A DNA stretch of 64,000 nt from positions 62,001 to 126,000 of the forward strand of contig JBAMJV010008422.1 of the NCBI GenBank assembly GCA_037951105.1, given 5' to 3'. Positions 46,381 to 58,098 of the stretch are shown one piece after another; the stretch's first letter is position 1; the number at the start of each line of letters is the position of its first letter. Made by a program: the position numbers and the translations under genes. This DNA comes from Echinarachnius parma (taxonomy: Eukaryota; Echinodermata; Echinoidea; Clypeasteroida; Echinarachniidae). The notes under the pieces were generated by a model. The model saw only the letters and a program-made list of their open reading frames with translations. It ran no database searches and was not told where the DNA came from.

Positions 46381-46937
46381 AACAATACTTAACAATTTAG
46401 AGATCTTAAGAAGACAATTATTAACTTGCTGTATTCTAGTTCCTCGTCATGATTTATGATACTTACGATTTCGAAAGCAAGAAGTACTATGAACTGAGAG
46501 TCTAATTTGTAAGTGCTGTTATTTTGTTTAATCATGTGTTCAGTAAAATATGAACGATATGAATTATAATAAAACTATATAAAGCAATCACATTGCCTGC
46601 ATATGTTTCCTCGTAATTAATCATAGATTCGAAATAGTAATTTTGAAATCAGACTGGAGGTAAATCATGAATTACACTACCTTCCATGTCGTTCAATTGT
46701 AGTTAATTTAAATTTCTTTCAAAACCAATGTAGCCTAATCAATTACGGCTGATTTACGAAACCCGTCTACATGAAGGTTAAGTTAAGTTTGATTTCGATT
46801 CATCGTTTGACAGAGGGTTAATTAAATTATTCGCAAACAAAGTGATTAAAACTAAACGTACAGTTATTTTGGTAGAGTAATAAGTATGATTGATGTACTG
46901 TGTGTGTTATTGATCAGTTGAGTTGGGTGGGGCTCTG

Positions 46938-47050
46938 TATATATAAAAATGCGTTGATGGAAATTTCATATCATTTCTTGCAATGATTGTGATAGCAAGG
47001 ATTCACGAAGCTGTTTCCTACACGGGTGTGACGTCCGTTCATTGTTTTGG
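46938..47050 (+). promoter_or_regulatory. TLR copy 3 core promoter and 5' exon
   Basis: TATATATAAA at 46938-46947, then the conserved 5' exon with GGTGTGACGTCCG and donor TTTTGG|GTAAGT (47050/47051). Nearly identical to copy 2 from about 46396 onward. The ATG at 46983 opens the upstream frame. Confidence 0.65.
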
Positions 47051-48346
47051 GTAAGTAACAGAGTTATAAAGGTTTTTTTTTTCATTCTGGCGTAAATATA
47101 AAGGTTTTATGACATTCAAATCCGATAGAGAATTATTATGTATTGGAGGGCTTCCTTTATAATATAGGACAAAAATAAAGCATTGATACGGCAATTGTAC
47201 AATACAAATAAATGAGATTGGAATATGAGTAGGGACCATAATAAAAGATAAACACATCTTGGTGGGTATGGTCCCTAAGTGAAGCAGTTGGTTCAAAATA
47301 ATAACTTACAAACTACAAATAGTAAACAAAGCAAAACAAACAAAATAAGTAGGGGTGAAATGGGGGAGAAGAGAGATTATACTTATATCAACATTACCAT
47401 AGTGGATCTGGTGTGCTCAAAAGTGTGTCTTTTTATTTGGGTTTGAATACATTTCAAGATGAAGCGCTCTTTAAATGGGGTGGGAGGGCATTCCAAAGTT
47501 GTGGACCTGCAAAAGAGACTGCTCTCTGTGAGACGACTGTTCTTGAGAAAGGAATATGATAATCATTACTACTGCGGGTATTGTATGAATAAAGATAAAG
47601 ATGAAGGGATCAGTGACAAGAGTACATTAAAGATGCTAACTGATAAGAGTAACACTCTTCATAAAAACATTACAATGTACAATATACATGGCAAAGTGAC
47701 ATTACATAGTAAAAGTAAAAGTAAAAAGGAAAAAGAAAATACAAATACAAATACAAATATAAATTATGGGAGTGTTTGGAGTAGGCAGAAAAGAGGGAAT
47801 TCCTTATATGAAAGCCTACCCCTGATACACATAATAAAAAGACAAAACGTACAATAGAAACACACTAAAGTTACATGAGGGTCAAAATTGCCTTTACTAA
47901 TTACTATAGTTATTTAATTTTTAAAAAATTATATTTTATTTTTAAAAGATTGAGAGTTTTGCTAGTTTTGATTTCAGAATGTATACTCTTCCATATAACT
48001 GGACCTTTAAAAAAGAAAGAACTTTTCATACATGTAGTTCGTGTAGGGAAGATGGTAATTTGAAGCATTTCTAGTATTGTAATTGTGCACATCGAGATTA
48101 AAATCAAAGCATGTTAATAAAAAATGTTGGCAATAATCTATTATAACAAAAAAACATTAAAACGGCAATATAACAATTTTCCATATCATTTACGTTCAAT
48201 ATTCGAAGTTCATAAAATAAAGGATTGAAATGAGCATAATATTGCGAATTAGTAATCATGCGTATCGCTTTCTTCTGAAGTGTAAGTAGCGTTTCCATAT
48301 CACTTTTGTCAAAATGTGCCCATACAGTTATACAATAATCCTCAAT

Positions 48347-48504
48347 GCCCATGAGCCGCTTGGAAGGAATGCTCCTCAGGGAGTGGAGATGGTGCACACA
48401 ATGTGTGCTGGTTTGCATTGTATCTTATGACCGGGGGTAATACTATCATTGTAAAGCGCTTAGAGATGATTATCAATCATATTAGGCGCTATATAAATCG
48501 AGTA

Positions 48505-48535
<31 letters not shown>

Positions 48536-48538
48536 TCA
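48347..48538 (+). mobile_element. SINE or L2-type 3' tail with ATT microsatellite
   Basis: TGTAAAGCGCTTAGAGA, then TTAGGCGCTATATAAAT and an (ATT)n run at about 48504-48532. This is the familiar 3' end of L2/CR1-mobilised SINEs and LINEs in marine animals. The upstream part (CTCCTCAGGGAGTGG) is not identified. It interrupts the minus-strand LINE. Confidence 0.65.
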
Positions 48539-48567
48539 AATATGGCGTTATCAAACATTTAACAAAT

Positions 48568-49414
48568 GAAGAGCTTGTTTGCAAAAGGGGTTAGGTCCAC
48601 TTTAGACCATTCCGAGAAAATCAAGTTTTTTTATTTCTCCCATATTGCAATATGTTTATGCAAAACAAATTTGTCCTGATATACTACCCTACCATATGAA
48701 TGTAAAACTGAGTATGAAGGAAATCAGCCTGTCTTCATATTTTTTAAATAATTTTTCCAAAAATTGAACTTTGTGGATCTAGCCCCTTTTGCAAACAAAC
48801 ATTTCACATAAGGGATTTAAGGGAGGTGGGGCAGCCCTAGTCACCCACTATGAACATGTGTGAGTTGGCTCATAACTGAAGTTTTTTCTTTTCATTCTGA
48901 TTAAATTTCACCCATCAAAAGCAAAACATAATGACAACTCACATGTCACCGACATTGCTCAACTGTATAATATTTTGTTTGCAAAAGGGGTTAGATCCAC
49001 TTTGTTTGCAAAAGGGGCTAGATCCACAAAGTTCAATTTTTGGGAACATTATTTTAAAAATATGAAGACAGGCTGACTTTTTCATACTCAGTTTTACATT
49101 CACATGGTAGGGTAGTATATCAGGACAAATTTGTTTTGCATAAACATATTGCAATATGGGAGAAATTAAAAAAAAATTGATTTTCTCGGAATGGTCTAAA
49201 GTGGACCTAATCCCTTTTGCAAACAAATTGAAAAGGATCTAACCCCTTTTGAAGAAAAAAAATGATTTTTCTTAGCCATTTTTTTACACTTTTTGATGGG
49301 CATTTCAATTTTTATTTGGTATCATCTTATAGAGCTACTAAAAATCAATACATTAAGACAACAAAATCAAATTTGATGAAAATGGACCTTACCCCTTTTG
49401 CAAATGAGCTCTTC
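48568..49414. mobile_element. Foldback element with repeated GTTTGCAAAAGGGG motifs
   Basis: The ends GAAGAGCTTGTTTGCAAAAG and CTTTTGCAAATGAGCTCTTC are inverted and flanked by AAAT (48564-48567 and 49415-49418). Inside, 48576-48800 and 49006-49230 are inverted copies of each other over about 220 bp. The motif TTTGCAAAAGGGGTTAGATCC occurs about seven times in total. No coding frame. Confidence 0.8.
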
Positions 49415-49559
49415 AAATATTTAAAGGATACAATTGAACTTTATTTAAAACACCAATATTTTTAGCAATTTTATTGCACACTTCATTGATATGCTCATAC
49501 CATTTCAATTTATGATTTATTAAAACGCCGAAAAACTTCAAACTATTTACACGTTCGAA

Positions 49560-51655
49560 ATAATTGTGATACATTCAAAAGTTTGAGAGTTTTAAATAAA
49601 AGATATGTATGTGTGTTTCTAGCGGAATGACTAATTATGCGAATTATTCTCTTTTGCAATAGTAAAATTTGTGTTATGATGGTGCGAGAGGAATTGCCCC
49701 AAATAACAATACAGTATAATGAAAAAGGATATATCATAGTAATAATATGCTTTGGTAACTAATACAATTTGTTGATGACACCAATGTTTCTAGATAAGGT
49801 AGTACAAAGTGAGTTTGTATGTTCATTCCAAGTAAGGTGGTCATCAACGACGACACCGAGAAATTTCGAATTTGTTACTTGTTTGATTTCTATTCCATTA
49901 AAACATATCTTAATTACATCAGAGTTATACTTGCGGTTAGAAAATATCATAAAATGTGTCTTGGATGCATTACAAATTAATGTATTACTAAGTAACCACT
50001 TATGTATTTTCTTAAATTCATTATTTGCAATTTCATTCAATTGATTTATATCATGATGTGAGATAGTGACTGTTGTGTCGTCAGCAAACAAAATAAAATT
50101 CATGTTTTGGAATATTTTACGAATGTCGTCTATAAACAATAAAAATAAAAGGGGGCCCAGAATGGAACCTTGAGGTACACCACAATTTATTGTTGTCATA
50201 TTTGATTTAATGTTATTATGATAAGCAAATTGTTTTCGGGAAGAAAGGTAACTATCAAACCAGGATAATAACGTTCCTCTAATGCCATATGTATTACTTT
50301 TATTTATCAAAATATGATGATATGATGAGGCAGTCAAAGGCCTTTGTTAAATCTAAAAATAACGTTATTGAAAATAATTTTGCATCCAAGGCACATGTTA
50401 TATGGTGAACAAATTCTATAAGTGCTAAAGAGGTGGAATGTTGAGGTCTGAAGCCAAACTGATTAGAAAAAAACAAATCATGTTTTTGAATGAATTTAAA
50501 TAAACGGTTGTACATACACCTTTCAATGATCTTTGAAAATGTGGATAATAAAGAAATCGGTCGATAGTTCAAAAATAAACTATGATCACCTTTCATATAA
50601 ATGAGTATGACTTTAGCAATTTTCATTTGGGTTGGAAAAATACCACGAGAGAATGAACAATTAAATATTTTACATAGAGGTTCAGATTTTAAATGGATAA
50701 CCCTTTTCACAACAGTAATAGAAATGTCATCAAATCCAGGGCTTGTTGAATTTTTCAATTTAAGAACAATATCAATAATTTCACGATAACTTACGGGTGA
50801 ACAAAACATAGATTGGGAATTCGATGGCACATTAAAATGACAATCGGAATTAACATCATGAACAGATTCCTTCAATAAATTGGATACAGCATTTACAAAA
50901 TAATCATTAAAATTATCAGCGATTACATGGTCTGGAATAGGAATAGCGTCACTTACAAAATTTGCATGTAATGATTTCTTTTTTTTACGAAGTAAATTGT
51001 TCATAACCTTCCATGTAGCAGACATATTACCTTTAGTTTCTCTAGATTTCAATTCATAATATTTTTGTTTTGCTTTACGAGACTCAAAAGTGAATTTATT
51101 TCTCATCTTTTTCTATTTGTATGATTACAATCAGAGGGTTTTTTAATATCGTTTATACAAATTTAACTTCTTTTTTGACAAAGTTTGTAATTGAGAATTA
51201 AACCAAGGTTTCCTAAATGCATTTTTCTTTTTAATATTCTCTATAGGAAAACATTCATCGTATAACGAAACAAAGATTGCTAAAAAGGTATTATAATACT
51301 CATCCGGATCATGATATTGAGTAGGCCATTCAGCATTACTTAGTTTATGGCAAAATATGGCAATAATCAGTTATTACACGTCTTTTAATAAAAGAATCAG
51401 TTTGTACGATTAGGTTTTAAAAATCAATTAGTACGAAAAAACAGGCAGGTGATCACTTACATCAGAAATAAATATACCTGAGTGAATAACATCGTCCTCA
51501 TTTGTTAAAACATTGTCTAAAAGCGAAGCCGATTGACTGGTAATTCGTGTTGGGGCTTGAAAAGGTGGCAAGAAAGAGGTAGTAAATAGACAGTCATAGA
51601 ATTGCTTTACTGAAGTAGAAGAGTCACATTTTAAAAGATCCAAATCCAAATCTTC
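49560..51655 (-). mobile_element. CR1/jockey-like LINE, 5' truncated
   Basis: Minus-strand pieces: the end of the endonuclease (51655-51428, ISDVSDHLPVF); reverse transcriptase (51106-50300: NYRPISLLSTFSKIIE, FGFRPQHSTSLAL, LFLDLTKAFD); palm and thumb (50337-49759: CGVPQGSILGPLLFLLFIDD, LFADDTTV, FLGVVVDDHLTWNEH); C-terminal piece (49737-49560). A few frameshifts. The 5' junction at 51655/51656 is exactly where sequence homologous to copy 2 resumes (GGCAGAGTGCTGATAAGC). The type, with QGSILGPLLF and FADD, fits the CR1 group. Confidence 0.85.
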
Positions 51656-52252
51656 TTTTGGCAGAGTGCTGATAAGCAAATCATAATGTAATCATCATAT
51701 ATAAGTAAAACTACTTTGACATACAGAGTAATAAGAGAGCGAACGATTCTGATGTATTGGCTATTGGTGTTGGAAAGGGCTAGTTATTTGAGAAGTTCAT
51801 GTAGTTATCAACGTGCATATATTTATTTCGTCATGATTGGACGGGTGTAACAGCCTTTCATATTTCTCGGCGAGTATCGAAAGCTTTTACCACTGAGTTC
51901 TGAAGCCGTTTTTGACTGTGTTAGATGATTGTATAAACGAAACAAGGAAATCATGCATAACGCTAAATATTATAACAATCATAATCGCACAATTTCAATA
52001 CTACAATTCAATATGTACACGGTATTAATCTTTTTTTCCCGAGGATATTCAATGTTACCGTTTCTGAACTGATGACATATTTCATATTCACTTTTGTATG
52101 CTTAGATATTTCTCATTTTATAGTATTCGTATTTCATTGCCTCCAATTCTTGTCAGTGGCACATCTTTAACCCAGGATTAAATGACATTAACTTAGTTTT
52201 AAACACATCCCATCAGGGCAAGCTTTTATCCTTTAGTGCACTTTACTTTAAT

Positions 52253-52638
52253 AAAGGGACTTAGTAACATTGTCCAAGTCCTCAAAATCCAGCTGAAATT
52301 GTAGCGGTTCCCTCATACGTTGTTGTATTTTTATTAACAAAAAATGCATGGGACATGTGTCTGTTTTTCAAATTTCCCTTTCGTTAAAAGGATTTGTACG
52401 ATTGAAGTGTTCTGATGTCAAATTATCCCAATGGATCGTCAGAACCGTGACACAAAGTGAGTGCAATGAGTCTATGAATGTCACTTTGCATTGTTGCTCA
52501 TTACCCGGCCATATTAAGTTCATTTAACTTGAAATTTGTACACAACATCCAGTGTACGTATCAGATAACAACAATGTACATAGTATCAACCACTCATCAC
52601 CTTTTGCAGATGTCAACAAAGTTACTAGATCCCTTTAA
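52253..52638. mobile_element. Family B MITE, uninterrupted copy
   Basis: The left end AAAGGGACTTAGTAACATTG and right end GTTACTAGATCCCTTT form an imperfect inverted repeat with TTAA at the right edge (52635-52638). It shows the unfilled Harbinger-like site at 52408-52416. It lies about 75 bp from the splice acceptor of TLR copy 3. Confidence 0.8.
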
Positions 52639-52737
52639 ATTATGTGTTATCTTAATTTTATTGTTATAATTAATTGTGTTGATTTGGTTATTCTTTTTTT
52701 GTTCAATTTCCAGAAATAAACGAGTGCCGATACAACC

Positions 52738-55407
52738 ATGGGAACCGTATACAGACACGTTTACCTTCTGCTCATCATAGCAATGTGTGGACTGGAAGGG
52801 GCGTACACTAGCACCTTTGATGGCAAGGAAGCCTTGTCTGGTTGGTTAGATAAGCTCCAGATACAGATAGGTCGCTTCACTCAAACAACATGTCAGTGGG
52901 ACCAGGGTGATAAATCAGTAATGTGTGACTCTAAGCACCTCAGCACTGTTCCAAGCGATTTCCCTCAAGAAGGATTGAAGTTATACCTACAGAACAACGA
53001 GATCAGTATTCTGTTGAACACTTCGTTTGAACCCTATCCAAATCTGGTAGATTTAAATTTAAAACATAACAAACTGAAAACGATTCAATCAGCGGCTTTC
53101 CAGCCACTCAAACATCTGAAGTCATTGAATCTGTCTGAAAATTACAATCTGGTAATACCCAGCAGTGTCCCATTTCAACCCCTTCAAGCACTCGTTTTAT
53201 TAGATATGCATAAATGTAACCTGAAAGATTTGCCGAGCGATTTAATGGACTGGTTTCCACATCTACGACATCTTCGTTTAACGGATAACCTTCTAAGCTC
53301 TTTGAACGTGTCTCGATGTAAGACTGACCGACTGAATAAAGTAGAACTCAGCGGAAACAAGTTCCGAGATCTGACTCCAGATAAATTCATGTTCGTTTGT
53401 CCAACCAAAGAATTCACGATGATACGGAACCCGGTCCGTTACATTTCGGAAGACGCAATAGCAGCATTGCCTGTCGATACACTTTGGCTAGGGGATTTCT
53501 ATCCAAATGCATCTATGTTCGTAAACCTCACAAGTGGTGTTGCAAGGTCAACTGTTACCACGCTCATTCTTGGTTATCTGGAGTTGCGTGATGGCATTCC
53601 AGTCGGCGTATTCGGGCCTTTATATGATCATCCATTGGACGTAATATTCATCGACAGCAGTAGGAATCTCTCTCTGTATAAAAACATGTTCTTTGGGTTA
53701 AGCTGTCTTAAGTTGAAGTTATTCGGAAATTCCATTACAGAAATCGAACCAGAATATTTCCTAGGAATGTCTCGTCTACGAGAATTGATTTTGTTGAATA
53801 ACCAAATAATGTACATTAATCCACATAATAGCACTTGGGAAAGTAGTATGGAGTATCTAAATCTGTCGGGAAATAAGATAATGTTCTTGTATGGTTATCA
53901 GTTACGTGGCCTCAACAGTTTAAAGTGTTTGAATCTTAGCCGTAATATTGACCTAGGAGGGTTGGACCTATCTTCGTATGACGGGTTTGAGAGCCTTGAA
54001 ATAGTTGATGTTACAGGAACGGCGTTAACATTCCTTGCCTTGTCGCCTGGTATTTCCAAATGTTATTTTGCTGACAAAAAATATAATGACCCTTTCATAC
54101 CAGGCCAGACGTTTAACAACACAAAGAAGCTAGAAATCTTAGACGTCAGGCAATCGCAACTCAACATAGGAGATCTTTGGGACTCCGATAATAGTAGATC
54201 TTTGTTCGGAGGATTAATTAATATGTTGGAGCTGCATCTGAGCAACAACCCTCTCGGGAATTTACCAGATAAGGTTTTTGAGGACAATTCGTTGCTTGCT
54301 AATTTGATATTAGACAACTGCAAAATTTCGAGTCTCACCGGGAACGTTTTTCAGGGGCTGGACTCTCTCGTTTATTTAGACTTGAACGGGAATAATTTAC
54401 TCCTAATATCAACCAATGCACTGAAGTACTTGCCGGTTCTGGAGACTCTGAGTGTCAATGATAATACAATCATGTTTGTTCAGGAAGGAGCAATGGAAAA
54501 TCTCCCACTTCTCAGGAATTTGAAAATGTCTAATAATCGGTTAATTGCATTCAATCGCAGCACATGGAACACTCTAATAAAATATGATCTGGATTACATC
54601 GATGTTTCTGGGAACCCGTTAGCTTGTCGGTGCAATTATGACTGGCTGCACAACCTCGTCAATTCGTCTGGAATGTTTGTACACCTAAATGAAACCCTTT
54701 GCTCGGTCGATTCCTTGAGCCAATTGCGAGTAAAGCCTTTGTTGGAGTTCGATCCGAGTAAATATTGCGTTCCAAATATTGTACTCGTGTCAACTCTCCC
54801 TTTCGTTACTCTCGCCTTGCTTATTGGTCTCCTGCTCGCTTTCCACAACAGGTGGTTGATCAGGTACAAACTATTCCTGGTGAAACTGGCAGTCATCGGC
54901 TACAGAGAAATGCAAGACGCACGGGAACACGACGAGTACATATATGACCTCAACATCATGTTTACTGAAGAAGACGAGGGGTGGGCCAGAGAGCACCTGC
55001 GACCTACCCTGGAAGAGCGTCTTCCGGATTACGACAGGTATTCTTTTGGTGATGAGGATCTCACCCTTGGTATGCACTACCTTGATGCAGTTTACTACGC
55101 CGTTGAACATAGCTTCAAGACCATCCTGCTCCTTAGTAGAAGCGCTGTCCGGGACAATTGGTTTCTTATCAAGTTGCGCACCGCCATGGACCACGTACAT
55201 GACGAGCTGACAGAAAACACCGTCGTCATCTTTCTCGAAGATATTCCTGAAGATGAGATTCCGTACCTGCTTCGGCTGTATCTTAGCGACCGCAGAGCGT
55301 ACATGAGATGGCCCGAAGATATCAGGGGACGCGAATGCTTCTGGGACGAGCTCACAAAGGTTGCCACTGTCAATTTAAAATATAATCCTTTGGTACCACC
55401 AGAATGA
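52738..55407 (+). CDS. Toll-like receptor copy 3 (LRR-TM-TIR), intact
   Basis: An 889-aa receptor close to copy 2. The signal peptide is residues 1-21 (YLLLIIAMCGLEG). The N-cap cysteines are followed by about 20 LRRs, and the C-cap has C630, C632, C655 and C677. The membrane helix is about 680-702 and TIR about 732-881, with IYDLNIMF, the atypical BB loop GDEDLTLG and FW near 868-869. The ATG at 52738 (ACCATGG) follows the acceptor at 52713. From about residue 520 to the end the DNA is almost the same as copy 2, while the earlier LRRs differ more and include small in-frame indels (FYPNAS for VDLYLSAS; DKKYNDP for DNDKNYNDP). Substitutions in the TIR include HLRPTLE and AYMRWPE. Expression and ligand are unknown. 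Confidence 0.96.
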   Translation: MGTVYRHVYLLLIIAMCGLEGAYTSTFDGKEALSGWLDKLQIQIGRFTQTTCQWDQGDKSVMCDSKHLSTVPSDFPQEGLKLYLQNNEISILLNTSFEPYPNLVDLNLKHNKLKTIQSAAFQPLKHLKSLNLSENYNLVIPSSVPFQPLQALVLLDMHKCNLKDLPSDLMDWFPHLRHLRLTDNLLSSLNVSRCKTDRLNKVELSGNKFRDLTPDKFMFVCPTKEFTMIRNPVRYISEDAIAALPVDTLWLGDFYPNASMFVNLTSGVARSTVTTLILGYLELRDGIPVGVFGPLYDHPLDVIFIDSSRNLSLYKNMFFGLSCLKLKLFGNSITEIEPEYFLGMSRLRELILLNNQIMYINPHNSTWESSMEYLNLSGNKIMFLYGYQLRGLNSLKCLNLSRNIDLGGLDLSSYDGFESLEIVDVTGTALTFLALSPGISKCYFADKKYNDPFIPGQTFNNTKKLEILDVRQSQLNIGDLWDSDNSRSLFGGLINMLELHLSNNPLGNLPDKVFEDNSLLANLILDNCKISSLTGNVFQGLDSLVYLDLNGNNLLLISTNALKYLPVLETLSVNDNTIMFVQEGAMENLPLLRNLKMSNNRLIAFNRSTWNTLIKYDLDYIDVSGNPLACRCNYDWLHNLVNSSGMFVHLNETLCSVDSLSQLRVKPLLEFDPSKYCVPNIVLVSTLPFVTLALLIGLLLAFHNRWLIRYKLFLVKLAVIGYREMQDAREHDEYIYDLNIMFTEEDEGWAREHLRPTLEERLPDYDRYSFGDEDLTLGMHYLDAVYYAVEHSFKTILLLSRSAVRDNWFLIKLRTAMDHVHDELTENTVVIFLEDIPEDEIPYLLRLYLSDRRAYMRWPEDIRGRECFWDELTKVATVNLKYNPLVPPE

Positions 55408-57118
55408 CAAACCCTGTCGAGTACATAAATTAACACTGACTTGAAAAGTATAGTAACTGTTACGTCTTAAACAATCCTACAACACATTCAACATACATAA
55501 CATAAAAGGATAGACATTTTTGGAACAAATTTACAGATCCAATTATTGTCAATTTAGAGTTAAATGATTGAATATTATCAGTACCTGACTTCCACCTATA
55601 CAGTTTTTGGTATCAGCAGAATACACGTAACATATAATCATGTACAGTAATTTAATTATCATGCGGCAAAATAACAATGAACGAGATCACTTAGGAAATC
55701 CATATAATCTGGACTGCATTTAACAGGATAAGATATACCGAACGTACAGTAATTCATGTCACAATTATTATGAAGCATACACCTTTGGCGATATGAGACA
55801 TTTACCCGTCTACCACGACGAATGCTCTTTTAAACGGACTTAGTAATACATTATACTTGAGATTATCTTACAGCTGGTGACAGGAACGTAGAAAAAAACA
55901 GAGTGGCATATGCAATTAATATTTGTTATAAATGAAATATAACATCTTAAGTAGTCCATCCGATCAACAGGTTCCCAAAAAAAAATGTTTTCAGAAAAAG
56001 AAAAAAATACATATAATTGGAAAACGCAACACCATTCTAAAGCACATCGGTCATGGGTCTGCATGCTTGAAGACTACTTTGATCGAATCGGATTCTATTG
56101 ACCAAACGAATGGAAGACAGATGGTTCGTGGATTACGTGACGAGAACCTCCCAGATTTCTGCATTCACAAAACGACTTGATGTTGTGACGGCCCAACGGT
56201 GGTATGGCTCGTACCCATTAAGATGACATATCACGAGTGTCCAGGCGGCGATATTCTGTACTCCCTAGTCAAGCGACGTCCGGTAAATCTTAGTTGCATG
56301 GTATGGGTTGGACATTTGGTAGTTTGTCTTGCTCGGGGAATGTGTAAGAGCGATCTCTGATGTACAGTTTGGCCAAAGGCGTTGATTCCATAGTGTTTTC
56401 TTCATAGACGGCGACGGCTCCAATTTGGCATTTCCTGTTTCTACGGCACAGGTTAATCAATTTGCAATCATTTATCCTTGTGGTCAATCGCGGACGTCCT
56501 AGAGATTCCCGTAGTTTACTTTACCCACCTCTCGATATCTGAGGATTCTACATACCGTAAACTGCGATGTTCCAACGAAATAGTGGACATTGCTTGTTGA
56601 CACCCCTTCCTGGTGAAGCACAAGCATAGCCAATGGTGTTGGACGGAGTATGGCTAGAGAGCCTCTGTGCCAATTTTCGTTGAAAATTGTACAGCCAACT
56701 CTGAGAAATGACACATAATGATAACTTGTTGGACATACCCCATTGGAGAGGAAAAGGGGCCAATCAGTAAAGGTCCTGCCTTTCAGAGCTCAAAACAAAA
56801 GTCTTCAATTAATTAATGAAAGTTAATGCAATCATTTATTGTAGATTGGTAGTTTGGAAACATTATAAAATCATTATTTCAAGTCTAAAATGGCTCATTA
56901 GGCGCAAAAAGTAGGGAAAAATAGTCAAGTAAAAAAACAAAATATTCCAACTTCATGACCAACAGTGTAGTGCGCGGGGGAACATGTTACGCCCTCTGTC
57001 GGTGGAGGTCAAAAACAGCCGTTTTCCAATTTTGTTAAACAGATTGGAAAAACGATTTTGCGCCTGACTGCATAAGGCAGACACTCTAAACGCTATGCCA
57101 CCATACTCGGTGTTAATA
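55408..57118. other. 3' flank of TLR copy 3
   Basis: Homologous to 37227-39150 of unit 2. It includes a decayed family C MITE (55900-56040) and the Tc1-like remnant, without the hairpin MITE. No further gene is recognised. Confidence 0.6.
56290..56760 (-). pseudogene. Tc1-like transposase remnant, unit 3
   Basis: Counterpart of 38160-38760 without the hairpin insertion. Frame 56714-56499 reads LAMLVLHQEGVSTSNVHYFV then TSQFTVCRILR, matching the first and second helix-turn-helix of Tc1-type transposases. Frame 56487-56290 continues LINLCRRNRKC. Frames are broken. Present before the unit duplication. Confidence 0.55.
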
Positions 57119-58094
57119 CGTGCCTTCGCAGTTGTTGCGATTGCAAGATCACGTGACAAAATTCTAGTACGGCCGGATCGCTAAACGACCTAGCAGCCGA
57201 CGCTTTGTGTATAATGTTAATGGACCCTTTACTTCCTGGCATGACACCCGAAACTAAATGAAGATATTTATTCATGAATATCAACTCTATAACACTGTCA
57301 TTGCCTAACATATATCAAGAACAACATACATTTTCAGATTATTCAAGAAATACGATCGTTTGTTTAAAATTCAAGGATACAACTCGAGTTTGATTGACAA
57401 AAATGACTCTCCTTTCTTCTTGCATGCATGCCTGCCGCGCCGTACATTGCACACAAACGTATGCAATTGGGCCCATTGGTTTCGTGTTTCGTATAACTGC
57501 AGAACAAAATCAAGAACCCGATCAAACCCACATTTAACTACTAAGTATTCATTTCTGACAAACTTGATATGATTTCCCCCTAGTATGGAATATCTAAAAT
57601 ACATTTCAATGCTTTTCCATACAAAGACAAGTCTTACCTTTCATTTGAGACTGTGTTTGTTGCAGTTTCCCGAGCGAAACATAGCAAAGCACGGCCCGGG
57701 TGCGGCCCGGGTACATACGCACAATGCAGACAGAACTGCATGCAGCTTGATTGCATGCAATGCAGTGGCGCCGCGAGCCGTGTGATTATAAGTGGCATTC
57801 GAGTTTCGAAATATGTTCATTAAAATTCAGTTTGTTGCATTACAATGTGACAGAAATGATCGAATTTGGTGGAAATGTTAGACAGATGCTGTTCTCTTTG
57901 CATAATTAGCACTGAAAGTGTCATGAAATTAATATTCATGAATAAATATCTTCATTTAGTTTCGGGTGTCATGCCAGGAAGTGAAGGGCCCATTGACATT
58001 ATACACACAGCGTCGGCTGCTAGGTCGTTTGCCGAACTGGCCGTACTAGAATTTTGTCACGTGATCTTGCAATCGCAACAAGTGCGAAGGCACG
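57119..58094. mobile_element. 976-bp element with terminal inverted repeats near 190 bp
   Basis: The ends start CGTGCCTTCGCA and continue through GATTGCAAGATCACGTGACA, ACGACCTAGCAGCCGACGCT and TTCCTGGCATGACACCCGAA, matched in inverse at 57910-58094. Unit 2 (near 39139) lacks it. The centre holds a GC-rich block (GCCCGGGTGCGGCCCGGG, about 57692-57710). No transposase frame. Confidence 0.85.
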
Positions 58095-58098
58095 TATA

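Larger units (their letters stand above)
47160..49540 (-). mobile_element. Second, related LINE 3' part, interrupted by other elements
   Basis: 49540-49430 repeats the thumb segment (LKFFGVLINHKLKWYEHINE) already present in the adjoining LINE. After two intervening elements the C-terminal region continues at 48345-48110 (DYCITVWAHFDKSDMETLLT) and 48050-47910 (FKGPVIWKSIHSEIKTSKTL). 47160-47900 is then probable 3' UTR. It is a second copy of the same broad LINE group, joined to the first near 49550 in the same orientation. The plus-strand 132-codon frame at 47459-47857 lies in the 3' UTR and resembles nothing known to me. Confidence 0.65.
47051..52713 (+). other. 5' intron of TLR copy 3
   Basis: The donor GTAAGT at 47051 pairs with the acceptor GTTCAATTTCCAG ending at 52713. 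Comparison with copy 2 shows that 47160-51655 is an insertion of LINE-derived sequence absent from copy 2, while the remainder (51656-52713) aligns except for the SINE and Harbinger-like element of copy 2. Confidence 0.65.
46983..52780 (+). other. Spliced upstream ORF overlapping the TLR copy 3 start
   Basis: From ATG 46983 the frame reads 68 bases to 47050 and, after splicing to 52714, crosses the receptor ATG (52738) out of frame and ends at TAG 52778-52780: 44 codons (MIVIARIHEAVSYTG...). The exon length modulo three is the same as in copy 2. The second in-frame ATG seen in copy 2 is ATA here. Confidence 0.5.

Noticed and set aside
47459-47857. 132-codon plus-strand frame as a new gene
   Set aside because: It lies in the probable 3' UTR of the minus-strand LINE, is biased to Lys/Asn from AT-rich repeats, and shows no recognisable domain.
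48977-49030. CRISPR-like direct repeat
   Set aside because: The repeated GTTTGCAAAAGGGG words are in both orientations with irregular spacing inside a foldback transposon in animal DNA.
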